Shown here: positions 27,523 through 35,437 of the stretch, piece after piece
Layout: every line of letters starts with the position of its first letter
Position numbering within the stretch: position 1 is the first letter of the stretch
Assembly (NCBI GenBank): GCA_037443205.1
Contig: JBBIOU010000004.1
Location: forward strand, 62,001 to 126,000
Direction of reading: 5' to 3'
Length of the DNA: 64,000 nucleotides
From: JBBIOU01 sp037443205
GTDB taxonomy: Bacteria; Bacteroidota; Bacteroidia; Flavobacteriales_D; UBA2798
Notes under the pieces: model-generated
What the model saw: the letters and a program-made list of their open reading frames with translations, nothing else
What the model was told of the DNA's origin: nothing
Database searches by the model: none
Made by a program: the position numbers and the translations under genes

Positions 27523-28365
27523 ATGATTTTGAGTATGAATTTTCGACAAAAGCTTTATATAAGCAAACAACCTTGGCTTATGGGCATACTAAATGTAACT
27601 CCCGATAGTTTTTATTCGAAAAGCAGGGTAAGCAATGAGCATATACTGCTTGGTAAGGCTGAACAAATGCTTGCCGAAGGGGCAGATATTTTAGATATAG
27701 GCGGGTATTCATCGCGTCCCGGTGCTGCAAATATCAGTACAGAAGAAGAATTGCAAAGGGTATTACCGGCAATAGAGCTGGTGGCCAAGCGTTTTCCACA
27801 GGCAATTATTTCGGTTGATACTTTTAGAAGTGTAATTGCTAAAGCTGCTGTAAATGCCGGTGCAGCTATGATAAATGACATCAGCGGAGGGAGTATAGAT
27901 AAGGATATGTTTGCCTGTGTTGCTGATTTAAAGGTACCTTATGTGTTGATGCATATACGAGGCACACCACAAGATATGCAAAACCATTGTAATTATAAGG
28001 ATGTGGTTAAAGAATCAGTATTTGAATTGTCAGAAAAATTAGAACAACTAAAACAGCTTGGAATTAATGATATTATCATAGATCCGGGTATAGGCTTTGC
28101 AAAAACCGTTGATCAGAATTTTGAAATCATCAATAATCTGCGTGCCTATAAGGTATTCAATAAGCCATTGATGGTAGGGCTTTCCAGAAAGTCTTTTATT
28201 TATAAAACTTTAAATACATTGCCTGAACATTCACTAAACGGAACTACGGTTATGAATACTCTTGCACTTTTAAAGGGCGCTGATATTTTGCGCGTTCACG
28301 ATGTTAAACAAGCGCGCGAGTGTATAGCTTTAATGGGCAAATTGAATTCTAAAAATGTATGTTAA
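27523..28365 (+). CDS. folP: Dihydropteroate synthase
   Basis: A 280-residue TIM-barrel enzyme joining dihydropterin pyrophosphate to p-aminobenzoate. All conserved segments are seen: MGILNVTPDSFY, DIGGYSSRPGA, SVDTFRSVIA, MINDISGG, HIRGTPQDMQN, IDPGIGFAKT and VGLSRKSFI. Length is normal. Its 3' end overlaps the convergent TonB receptor by 17 bp. Upstream, 124 bp separate it from the divergent DUF1599 gene. Confidence 0.96.
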   Translation: MILSMNFRQKLYISKQPWLMGILNVTPDSFYSKSRVSNEHILLGKAEQMLAEGADILDIGGYSSRPGAANISTEEELQRVLPAIELVAKRFPQAIISVDTFRSVIAKAAVNAGAAMINDISGGSIDKDMFACVADLKVPYVLMHIRGTPQDMQNHCNYKDVVKESVFELSEKLEQLKQLGINDIIIDPGIGFAKTVDQNFEIINNLRAYKVFNKPLMVGLSRKSFIYKTLNTLPEHSLNGTTVMNTLALLKGADILRVHDVKQARECIALMGKLNSKNVC

Positions 28366-30799
28366 GACCTAACAAATAATTTCTTTCGGCCTGCGGATAA
28401 AATCCAAACATGTTTTGATATTGCGCATTTTCGTAATATCTGTAAACCCATGCGTTAGAAACGTATAATTCGTTAAATACATTTCTAATCATAAAATTTA
28501 ATGCAAGTTGTGTTTTGTTTTTAAAAGTCAGCGCATAAGTAATTCTGATGTCATTTACGGTATAGGCATCAAGCATACGTTCTGTACTTGAGGTGTTGTC
28601 TATAAATTGTTTGCCAACATATTTGGTAATAAATGATGCGTCCAGTTTGTGTTGGTTTTTTAGAACCTGCTGTTCGGTTTCAGCTAATTTATTTGCTGTA
28701 TGAAGAAGGTTAAAAGTTATTTCGCTTCCGGCAATTACACCGGGAGAAAACGCAATATCTGTTTTGGAATATTCTAATTTTATTTGGTCCCAGGTATCCC
28801 AATTATCTACATATTCATTAAAATCTATTATTTTATTTTCGCTTAAGGTTGTATTTACGGCCCAAATAATTCTTTGATGTGGTTTAACTGCCAGTTCTAA
28901 CTCTATTCCTCTGCGAAAGCTGTTTTTTACGTTGGTTCTTGTATAAGCTCCCACATCGTTTATTTGTCCGGTTAATACAAGTTGATTGTGATATTGCATA
29001 TGATAAAGTGTAACACCGGCTGAAATTTTTTGTTTGCTTAATCTGTAACCTAGTTCTGTATCGTATAAAGTTTCGTGTTTGGGTCTTGAACCGGGTGAGG
29101 TTTCGGTAAAGTCGTTGCGGTTGGGTTCTTTATTTCCTACCGAATAAGAAGCAAAAACATATTGATTACCCGACAAGTTGTAGGTTAGTCCGGCTTTGGG
29201 GTTAAAAAATCCGAAGTTTACGGTTTGTTGCTGAGGCAAGAGACTGTCGTTAAATCCTAAAAAGTTGTAAGAAATGGTGCGGTATTGTAAATCTACAAAG
29301 GCTACTAATTTTTTATATCTGTAATTAAAGCGCGTATAAATATTAAAATCTGATTTTTCCGCATCATTATCATAATAACGATGTCTGATATTTGAGTTTG
29401 ATGCATATCTTGCCCAAATTATTTCACCGAAATGTTTTCCTGTATAATTATTCCAGCCTCCACCCAAAATGGCGTTAAATTTCCCGTTTTCGTTATAATT
29501 AAAAGAAAATACGGTTCCGTAAAAATGGTTATCGAGCCATCTTCTTCTAATTAGGTCTGTTTCTTGAATGGTATCATTACCAATGATAAGTGGGTTAAGG
29601 TTGTAGTCAGAAAAATCTTGATTTTCTTTGTATTGCTCATAAAAGCCTTTTCCCCGGGTATAAAATAATGCCAGGTGAGCATTTAACTTGTTGGCGATTT
29701 TACGATTGTAAAATAATTGATAGTGTGTTTGTGTGTAATTATCTGTTTCATTGTCGTAAGTATAGGGGTTATATCTTCTGTTGGTAGCCAGCGAGTCCTT
29801 AGGAATACCTGCCCATGCCTGATAGGTATGTTCTTTGCCTGAAAAAATGTTGGTTGTAATGGTTTGTTTATTGTCAAAATAATTTCCTGAAAAGAAAAAA
29901 GATTTTAAGTCGCTAAAAGCACGTTCTATATACCCATCTGAATAAATGGAAGATAACCGTAAATCGAAAGTAAAGTGATTATTTATTATTCCTGAGCCTA
30001 TCTTGATGGTGTGTCTGCGTGTGTTATAGCTTCCTATAGCGTTGTTAATTTCGGTATATGATTTTTCTTTGATGGTGTTGGTTAGTAAATTTATTGAGCC
30101 GCCAAATGCGCCTGCACCGTTGGTTGAGGTACCAACACCTCGTTGTATTTGTATGTTTTCGGTGCCTGAGGCAAAATCGGGCATGTTTACCCACCAAACA
30201 CCGTGCGATTCTGCATCGTTCAGCGGAATACCGTTTACGGTAACATTGATGCGGGTGGGATCGGTGCCTCTGATGCGTATGCCGGTATATCCAATGCCTG
30301 CTCCTGCATCCGAAGTAACTACAACGGATGGTGTTTGGTCTAAGAGGTATGGTAAATCTATTCCCAGATTGTTTTTTTCAATATCTTCTTTTTTCAGTTC
30401 GCTGTACGTTTGCGCAGAGTTTTTATCGGCACGTGTAGCGGTAACCACAACTTCGTCAGTTAATACAGTATTTACTTCCAATGTAATATCCAGAGTCGTA
30501 TTTTCATTTACGGCAATGTTTGTGTAGTGGGTTTTATATCCTGTAAAAGAATATCGGATGCGGTGTTGGCCGTTGTGTAGTTTTAATTTGTAATATCCGT
30601 TTTCATCGGTGCTTACACCATATAGTGTACCTTCAACAAGTATGATGGCTCCGGCCAAAGGCTCGTTATTTTCGCCAAGTACTTTGCCGCTTACCACAAA
30701 TTGCGAGGGCGAATTTTGTGCTTGTACGGATTGATAAAGCAGAATAAAGGCGCATAGCAGCGCTAAGCCGGTTGGGCTTAAAAAATTTTTTGTTTTCAT
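28349..30799 (-). CDS. TonB-dependent receptor, probable thiamine outer-membrane transporter
   Basis: An 816-residue receptor: signal peptide (to about residue 27), a carboxypeptidase-regulatory-like domain (VSGKVLGENNEPLAGAIILVEG, 34-115), a plug beginning at TDEVVVTATRADKNSA with the VTVNGIPLNDAESHGVWWVNMPD segment, and a 22-strand barrel ending in NYLLGLNIHF with a terminal aromatic. The gene starts 13 nt after a TPP riboswitch on the same strand, so the substrate is almost certainly thiamine or a derivative. It is the outer-membrane partner of the PnuT-type permease encoded just upstream in a separate riboswitch-controlled unit. Confidence 0.9.
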   Translation of the reverse strand: MKTKNFLSPTGLALLCAFILLYQSVQAQNSPSQFVVSGKVLGENNEPLAGAIILVEGTLYGVSTDENGYYKLKLHNGQHRIRYSFTGYKTHYTNIAVNENTTLDITLEVNTVLTDEVVVTATRADKNSAQTYSELKKEDIEKNNLGIDLPYLLDQTPSVVVTSDAGAGIGYTGIRIRGTDPTRINVTVNGIPLNDAESHGVWWVNMPDFASGTENIQIQRGVGTSTNGAGAFGGSINLLTNTIKEKSYTEINNAIGSYNTRRHTIKIGSGIINNHFTFDLRLSSIYSDGYIERAFSDLKSFFFSGNYFDNKQTITTNIFSGKEHTYQAWAGIPKDSLATNRRYNPYTYDNETDNYTQTHYQLFYNRKIANKLNAHLALFYTRGKGFYEQYKENQDFSDYNLNPLIIGNDTIQETDLIRRRWLDNHFYGTVFSFNYNENGKFNAILGGGWNNYTGKHFGEIIWARYASNSNIRHRYYDNDAEKSDFNIYTRFNYRYKKLVAFVDLQYRTISYNFLGFNDSLLPQQQTVNFGFFNPKAGLTYNLSGNQYVFASYSVGNKEPNRNDFTETSPGSRPKHETLYDTELGYRLSKQKISAGVTLYHMQYHNQLVLTGQINDVGAYTRTNVKNSFRRGIELELAVKPHQRIIWAVNTTLSENKIIDFNEYVDNWDTWDQIKLEYSKTDIAFSPGVIAGSEITFNLLHTANKLAETEQQVLKNQHKLDASFITKYVGKQFIDNTSSTERMLDAYTVNDIRITYALTFKNKTQLALNFMIRNVFNELYVSNAWVYRYYENAQYQNMFGFYPQAERNYLLGLNIHF

Positions 30800-30812
30800 A
30801 ATTTGTTTTTTT

Positions 30813-30920
30813 GTCCCTACGCTGGCATTACCCAGATCAGGTGGTTTTTTGCACTATTGCAAAAACGGGTATAATCTCAGCCTGTATTTCATCTGCTTAT
30901 GGCAGAAAGGCACCCCGTTT
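30813..30920 (-). promoter_or_regulatory. TPP riboswitch (THI element) of the TonB receptor gene
   Basis: On the reverse strand the conserved TPP-sensing core is present in order: GGGGTGCC (30908-30915 region), CTGAGAT and ATACCCG in the centre, a variable GTTTTTGCA/TGCAAAAAAC hairpin (the optional P3a arm), then ACCTGATCTGGGTAATGCC and GCGTAGGGA. These match the THI-box consensus closely. Only 13 nt separate the aptamer end from the receptor ATG and no terminator is visible, so TPP binding probably blocks translation initiation. Confidence 0.93.
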
Positions 30921-30927
30921 GGTAACA

Positions 30928-30935
30928 CAAAGTTA
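30928..30935 (-). promoter_or_regulatory. Promoter of the thiamine receptor transcript
   Basis: The reverse strand reads TAACTTTG, an exact TA-N2-TTTG minus-7 box, with a TTG 17 bp further upstream as the minus-33 element. It overlaps the last codons of the kinase gene (stop at 30933), so transcription would begin just at the riboswitch. The receptor is thus an independent unit. Confidence 0.65.
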
Positions 30936-31472
30936 TGTAAACAATTCTGAAACAAACAAATTTTTTAATTGTTTTTTTATTTCGTTAAATCTTTGTTCAA
31001 TACTTCCTTGTAATACAATATATTTCTTATTGTATTTAGTTAATTCATTTTGATAAATATCAAAAAAGTATTCTCCCAGCAGGGGATTTTCTCTTAGCGG
31101 GTCGGCTTGCCAGGGAAAATCGTTTTTACATAAAAAATATAAATCGTAATTTCTGGATTCAATTTGGCGAATAATGTATTCGTGGCAGTTTTTATATTTA
31201 TGTTCGCTCCATGCTTTTATTACCATTAAGTCGGTATCGCAAACCAAAATGCGTTTGGCTTGTTTTGTAATTTTTTCTTCGAGCATTATTTGTCCTTGAG
31301 CGATTTTTAATAAATCATTTTGTGTGTATTTTCCGTTTTTATTTTGTAAGTATTCGCGCGCATATTCTTTTACCCAGGGTTCATTCAGATATTTTGCCGT
31401 TAATTCGCTTAGGGTAGTTTTGCCTGAACTTTCGGCACCGGTAAAAACTATTTTTTTAATTTTATTATTCAT
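30933..31472 (-). CDS. NadR-like AAA nucleoside kinase in the thiamine operon
   Basis: A 179-residue P-loop protein of the NadR C-terminal (ribosylnicotinamide kinase)/Ttd14 type. The Walker A is GAESSGKT at residues 12-19; the family's EYAREYL, RILVCDTDLMVIKAWSEHKY and NDFPWQADPLREN segments follow. The adenylyltransferase half of full-length NadR is missing. It overlaps the permease gene by 8 bp and lies in the riboswitch-controlled operon, so the simplest reading is that it phosphorylates thiamine on entry, trapping it in the cell. Ribosylnicotinamide kinase remains possible. The link to thiamine is from context, not sequence. Confidence 0.8.
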   Translation of the reverse strand: MNNKIKKIVFTGAESSGKTTLSELTAKYLNEPWVKEYAREYLQNKNGKYTQNDLLKIAQGQIMLEEKITKQAKRILVCDTDLMVIKAWSEHKYKNCHEYIIRQIESRNYDLYFLCKNDFPWQADPLRENPLLGEYFFDIYQNELTKYNKKYIVLQGSIEQRFNEIKKQLKNLFVSELFT

Positions 31473-32076
31473 TATTTAATAATTCTTTTTTCCATTTGGC
31501 AAAACCAACTATCGCCATAAAAGTAAGTAACACAAAAAGTATAGCCGAAAAATATAGCCCTTTATAGAGGTATAACGGAACAGAAATAATATCGGCAACT
31601 ATAAAATACAGCCAGTTTTCAATTTTACGGTATGCCATTAATATCATGCCATTTATCATCAACGCGGTTGTAAAACTATCAATGTAATATACATCGCTAT
31701 CGGTATATTTTTTTAGTGAGAAATATAAAATGAGATAACTTGTAAGAGCAATTAAACCATACATCATATTTTCAGTTGATGTGCAATAAGTAATTTTAAT
31801 TTTACCGGTATCGCTTTTTTTGTTTTTATGCCAATTATACCATCCGTAGAAGCTCATAATAAAATAAAAAATATTAATAGCCACATCGCCATATATGCCG
31901 GTTATATAGCATAAATATATAGATAAGCTAACACTGATTAATCCAAACGGATAGGTGATAATGCTGCGCTGGATGGAATAGAAACAACTGATAGCACCGG
32001 ATATCAAAACTATAAAATCTATTGCCCGGTATTCTTTAATTTCTGATGTAAGTGCTTGTATAAAATGTTCGGGCAT
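31465..32076 (-). CDS. pnuT: PnuC-family membrane transporter, predicted thiamine transporter PnuT
   Basis: A 203-residue polytopic membrane protein of the PnuC family. The core signature SFYGWYNWHK lies near residues 89-98, with about seven hydrophobic segments across the chain. PnuC-type facilitators carry nicotinamide riboside, thiamine or riboflavin; the TPP riboswitch upstream and the TonB receptor downstream mark this one as the thiamine (PnuT) type. Such facilitated carriers need an intracellular kinase to trap the vitamin, which fits the kinase gene overlapping its 3' end. It follows the thiamine-binding gene with 1 bp spacing. Confidence 0.85.
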   Translation of the reverse strand: MPEHFIQALTSEIKEYRAIDFIVLISGAISCFYSIQRSIITYPFGLISVSLSIYLCYITGIYGDVAINIFYFIMSFYGWYNWHKNKKSDTGKIKITYCTSTENMMYGLIALTSYLILYFSLKKYTDSDVYYIDSFTTALMINGMILMAYRKIENWLYFIVADIISVPLYLYKGLYFSAILFVLLTFMAIVGFAKWKKELLNNE

Positions 32077-32077
32077 T

Positions 32078-32317
32078 TTATTCGGTATTTAAAATTTTAA
32101 TTACAAATGAAACGCGATTTTTTGTTCTCATTATATTTTTTATTTCTTTATTTAACGCACGCATCACCGAATCGTAATTACCATAAATATGGGTGCTTAA
32201 ATCGTTGGTGCTTACACGGATGTCAGGATGTGCATGAAGCCCTTCAATAAATTTATCTATCAGGGGGATGTAGTTTTTGGTAAGTGGATATAAACTTATT
32301 TCTACTGCGGTATTCAT
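32078..32317 (-). CDS. Small thiamine-binding protein (YkoF / MTH1187-type)
   Basis: A 79-residue protein beginning MNTAVEISLYPLTKNYIPLID, matching the MTH1187/YkoF-type thiamine-binding fold (a ferredoxin-like domain with an EISLYPL strand). It is cytoplasmic by composition. It is the first gene after the second TPP riboswitch and the start of the PnuT-kinase operon. A role in handling or sensing thiamine near the permease is a reasonable inference. The small size, about half of YkoF, fits a single-domain version that would dimerise or tetramerise. Confidence 0.8.
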   Translation of the reverse strand: MNTAVEISLYPLTKNYIPLIDKFIEGLHAHPDIRVSTNDLSTHIYGNYDSVMRALNKEIKNIMRTKNRVSFVIKILNTE

Positions 32318-32372
32318 AATTATGGTTTTTAAATTGCCGGGGTAAAACCGCAGGATTCCGTATTTAATCGCT

Positions 32373-32457
32373 TTACCTACGCAGGCATTATCCTGTTCAG
32401 GTTTATTCGTTTAATAACGAAATGGGTTTAATCTCAGCCAATAGGCACCCCAAGCAA
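32373..32457 (-). promoter_or_regulatory. TPP riboswitch (THI element) of the pnuT operon
   Basis: The reverse strand carries, in order, CTTGGGGTGCC, GGCTGAGATTAAACCCAT, a short AT-rich P3a arm, then ACCTGAACAGGATAATGCC and GCGTAGG. The spacing and bases match the THI-box consensus. Downstream, GGTAAAGCG at the 3' edge (32368-32376 region) is complementary to CGGTTTTACC near 32341-32350, a pairing that could act as the expression platform before the ATG at 32317. Confidence 0.92.
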
Positions 32458-32459
32458 TG

Positions 32460-32467
32460 CAAAGATA
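32460..32467 (-). promoter_or_regulatory. Promoter of the thiamine-binding/pnuT/kinase operon
   Basis: The reverse strand reads TATCTTTG, an exact TA-N2-TTTG box, immediately after the stop codon of the histidine kinase gene at 32468. Transcription would begin within a few bases of the riboswitch start. A TTG about 24 bp upstream could be the minus-33 element. Confidence 0.6.
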
Positions 32468-33715
32468 TTATTTTTTTACGTTAGGAAAGAACAATTTTAT
32501 TTCGGTACCTTTTCCTGATTCAGAATGTATCGAGATATTTCCTCCTAAATGTTCTATACTTTGTTTAACTAAGTATAAACCAATACCGCTTCCGGGAATA
32601 TTTTTGTTTATTCTGAAAAACATTTCAAAAATTTTAGGCAAGTGCTCTTTATCAATGCCTATACCATTGTCTTTAATGATTATTATAGAGCCCCATTTAC
32701 TGGTGCTGTAACTGATGTCAATTTCTGTTTGATTTTTTTCGGTATCTCTGTATTTTACGGCATTGATGAGTATGTTAAGTAGTATACTGGTGAGTATATT
32801 TTTATCGCTTATAAAAATTACTGAATTATCTATATGATTAAAAAACTTTACATTATGTATGTTTTCGGGTAGTTCAATTTTTTTAATCAAATCGTTAATA
32901 AAATTGTGTAATCGTATAGCTTCGGGTTTTATTTCGCTTTTGGTGTTTTTGGTAAGTTCCAGAAAATCGTTTACCAGGTCGTTCAGAAACCATGCTTTAT
33001 TGCTTATTTCTGCAAGGTTTTCTTTAATTGAAGTAATATTTTCTTCATTCTCTGAAACTCTTACAGCAGAAATAATAGACGTTAACGGGCCTTTAATATC
33101 GTGTGATACTTTATATACAAATGCATCTAAACTTTTATTTTTATCTGTTAATTCGTTTTCCAGTTTTTTTCTGCGGATTATTTCTTTGCTCATAAATAAG
33201 CTTAATATAAAAAATGAGATTGCCAGCAGGCAAGATATAATTAGTAAGGTGTATAATTTAAACCAGTATGTATTTAATTGCAAAGATATTTGTGCCGAAT
33301 TACTTCTTAATGTATGCTGAACTCTCTTACTAATCGAAATCAATTCGTTGGTAAATAATATTGGATTTAATAGCTTATCAATGTATTTTATATCTTCTAT
33401 CCCGGTAAGTATGCTGTCTAATTGCGATGTAATGGTTGGATTATTAATCTTTTTTTTAATTGATTCAAGCTCAATTTTTAATTCACCGCATTGGCTGGAT
33501 AAAGATCCGGTATGTTGAAAACCGCTGTTTGATAATTCTATCAGAAATTGTTCAGTATTATTTAAAGTGATGATAGCTTCAGCGTTTATCTCAATATATT
33601 TTCTGTAATTATTTACATTATAAATTACTAAAATGGTATAGGGTATAAAGCAAAAAACTATTATGGCAGCCAACCAGGTGCCATACTTTTGAAATTGCTT
33701 TTTTAAGTTGCTCAT
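32468..33715 (-). CDS. Orphan membrane sensor histidine kinase
   Basis: A 415-residue sensor kinase with two membrane helices (about 12-33 and 153-175) framing a roughly 120-residue, largely helical external sensor of CHASE3-like shape. The cytoplasmic part has the H-box VSHDIKGPLTS with His205, the N-box NILINAVKYR, and the G boxes DNGIGID and GSGIGLYLV of the ATPase domain. There is no linked response regulator on either side. The stop is directly followed by the promoter of the thiamine operon, but transcription appears separate, so a role in thiamine sensing is not implied. Confidence 0.9.
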   Translation of the reverse strand: MSNLKKQFQKYGTWLAAIIVFCFIPYTILVIYNVNNYRKYIEINAEAIITLNNTEQFLIELSNSGFQHTGSLSSQCGELKIELESIKKKINNPTITSQLDSILTGIEDIKYIDKLLNPILFTNELISISKRVQHTLRSNSAQISLQLNTYWFKLYTLLIISCLLAISFFILSLFMSKEIIRRKKLENELTDKNKSLDAFVYKVSHDIKGPLTSIISAVRVSENEENITSIKENLAEISNKAWFLNDLVNDFLELTKNTKSEIKPEAIRLHNFINDLIKKIELPENIHNVKFFNHIDNSVIFISDKNILTSILLNILINAVKYRDTEKNQTEIDISYSTSKWGSIIIIKDNGIGIDKEHLPKIFEMFFRINKNIPGSGIGLYLVKQSIEHLGGNISIHSESGKGTEIKLFFPNVKK

Positions 33716-33792
33716 GCAATATAAAAGTAATAATTTTTTTATTTAAGCGATTATATCTTTATTATAATTATACAAATAAGAAGACTATATGT

Positions 33793-35337
33793 TTATATAT
33801 GCTGAGCAATTTTAATTTTATTTTTTACAACATCAGAAAAGCTTTTTTTACTTATTTTACTTTCTAACCATGCAGTTGCGTTAAAATAATCTAATACTAC
33901 TTTTTCTAAAGGATTTTCAAATAATTTTTCAAGTTCGTCTTTCAGATTTTTGTAAATAATTTGTCGGTCGGCTTCGTTATTAAATTTAATGAGTTTTTTA
34001 AGGTATTTTAACAGTACTGTTTCGGCAAAATAATCTTTTTGTTTTTTGCTGTAATATCTAATGGTAGCTTTAATAGTGTATTCCAATAAATCATTATTAC
34101 CAATTTCAAAGTGAGTAAGCAGATTTAATAAACGGGTAAAGTTAAAAATATCGTGTCTTAAGGTTTGTTCGGTATCATTTATAATGATGTTTATCCAATG
34201 CAAGGCTTCTTTATAATTGCCGGCTCCAAAGTTTGCATAGGCAAAGTGGTAGTAAAATAATAGCAATTGTTCTTTGTTAATTCGTGTGTTGTATTTTTCA
34301 AGATTTTGTATGATGGATGATTGTAAGGTAATAGATTTGTTAAATAAACCCATTTTATTGTTTATTTGCAGTAATCCAATGTGGGTAATGGTAAATATTT
34401 TTATTTCTATTTCGAGGGTATCAAATCCATTGTAATTTTTTAATGATAAGATATTATTTATTAGTTGTTCGGCAGATTGAAAATCGGCAGCATCAATGTA
34501 ACAATATAAAAGATGATTTAAAGTGCGTAAATACCTTTTTGCGAGGTCGCTGCGCAGATGGGGGTGAGAGTCTAAAATATCTTTTACTTTTAAAAAATTC
34601 TTTAATGCTTCATTATAATTTCTATTGGTAGCAGCGCATAAACCTTTTATGTAGTAGCAAATACTCGATGCCCTGTATGATAAGGCGGTATTTTTTCCTT
34701 TTATAAGATGATAATTTTCTATTTCGTTTACAGTTTTTCTTTCTTCCTTGTTGTGTGCAAAACCTTCTTTTCTGAACACATAATTTATTTTACTGTAAAT
34801 GATATGGTATTCGGCAAGGTTTCTGAGTTTTTCCAATACTTCATTTTCTTCTTTTATCAATTGGTTTAAATCTTTTTCAAAATCGCCCGATTCGTAGTGT
34901 TCTTCCAGCAATTGTTTTTCGAGATTTATCAATTCAAACAAATAATAAAATTTTTCGTTTTCGACAGCTAATTTTTTTGTGCGTTGCAAGAATTTATCAG
35001 CTTCTTTATACAGCCCTTTTTTTAGTAATATTTCTATATTTTTTATTTCTGTTCTGAGTATAGAGCTGATGCTCGATTCGGCATAATAATTTCTAAGGCT
35101 TTTTAAAATCAGCTTATACAGATGGTTTTTTTCGGAAGGTAAATGCTTGATGAATGTTTCGTTTTTAAACTGTTGTTTTAATTCGTCTTCATTATATTCT
35201 TTTTGCTTTTCTATGGCATCAAATATTTTTAGATAATTTTTGTCGCCTGATTGCAGTGCAGAGCTAAGTTTAAAAAATCTTTTTTCGGATTTAGTTAAAG
35301 ATTTAATTAAATCGAACAACTCGTTGCTGGGTTTCAT
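33793..35337 (-). CDS. Helical-repeat protein of unknown function (514 aa)
   Basis: A 514-residue cytoplasmic protein with no signal peptide, almost entirely helical, with TPR-like paired helices from about residue 90 onward (SILRTEIKNIEILLKKGLY and similar). It opens with MKPSNELFDLIKSLTKSEKRFFK, a conserved N-terminal pattern seen in Bacteroidota proteins of this size. Lys/Glu-rich composition is as expected for soluble repeat proteins. No catalytic motif is visible; probably a scaffold or adapter. It lies between the histidine kinase and gldA, on the same strand as both but separated by 77 bp and 100 bp, so operon membership is uncertain. Confidence 0.8.
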   Translation of the reverse strand: MKPSNELFDLIKSLTKSEKRFFKLSSALQSGDKNYLKIFDAIEKQKEYNEDELKQQFKNETFIKHLPSEKNHLYKLILKSLRNYYAESSISSILRTEIKNIEILLKKGLYKEADKFLQRTKKLAVENEKFYYLFELINLEKQLLEEHYESGDFEKDLNQLIKEENEVLEKLRNLAEYHIIYSKINYVFRKEGFAHNKEERKTVNEIENYHLIKGKNTALSYRASSICYYIKGLCAATNRNYNEALKNFLKVKDILDSHPHLRSDLAKRYLRTLNHLLYCYIDAADFQSAEQLINNILSLKNYNGFDTLEIEIKIFTITHIGLLQINNKMGLFNKSITLQSSIIQNLEKYNTRINKEQLLLFYYHFAYANFGAGNYKEALHWINIIINDTEQTLRHDIFNFTRLLNLLTHFEIGNNDLLEYTIKATIRYYSKKQKDYFAETVLLKYLKKLIKFNNEADRQIIYKNLKDELEKLFENPLEKVVLDYFNATAWLESKISKKSFSDVVKNKIKIAQHI

Positions 35338-35437
35338 AAAAATTCAATATTATGCAGTGAAATGTACATAATAATGCTGTAATATCAAGAAATAAATTAT
35401 TAAACGGTAACAATAGGAATACAAGAGTAATCCAATT

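Noticed and set aside
30042..30527. 161-residue frame antisense to the thiamine receptor
   Set aside because: Its sequence is the mirror of a conserved plug domain; no signal or motif of its own.
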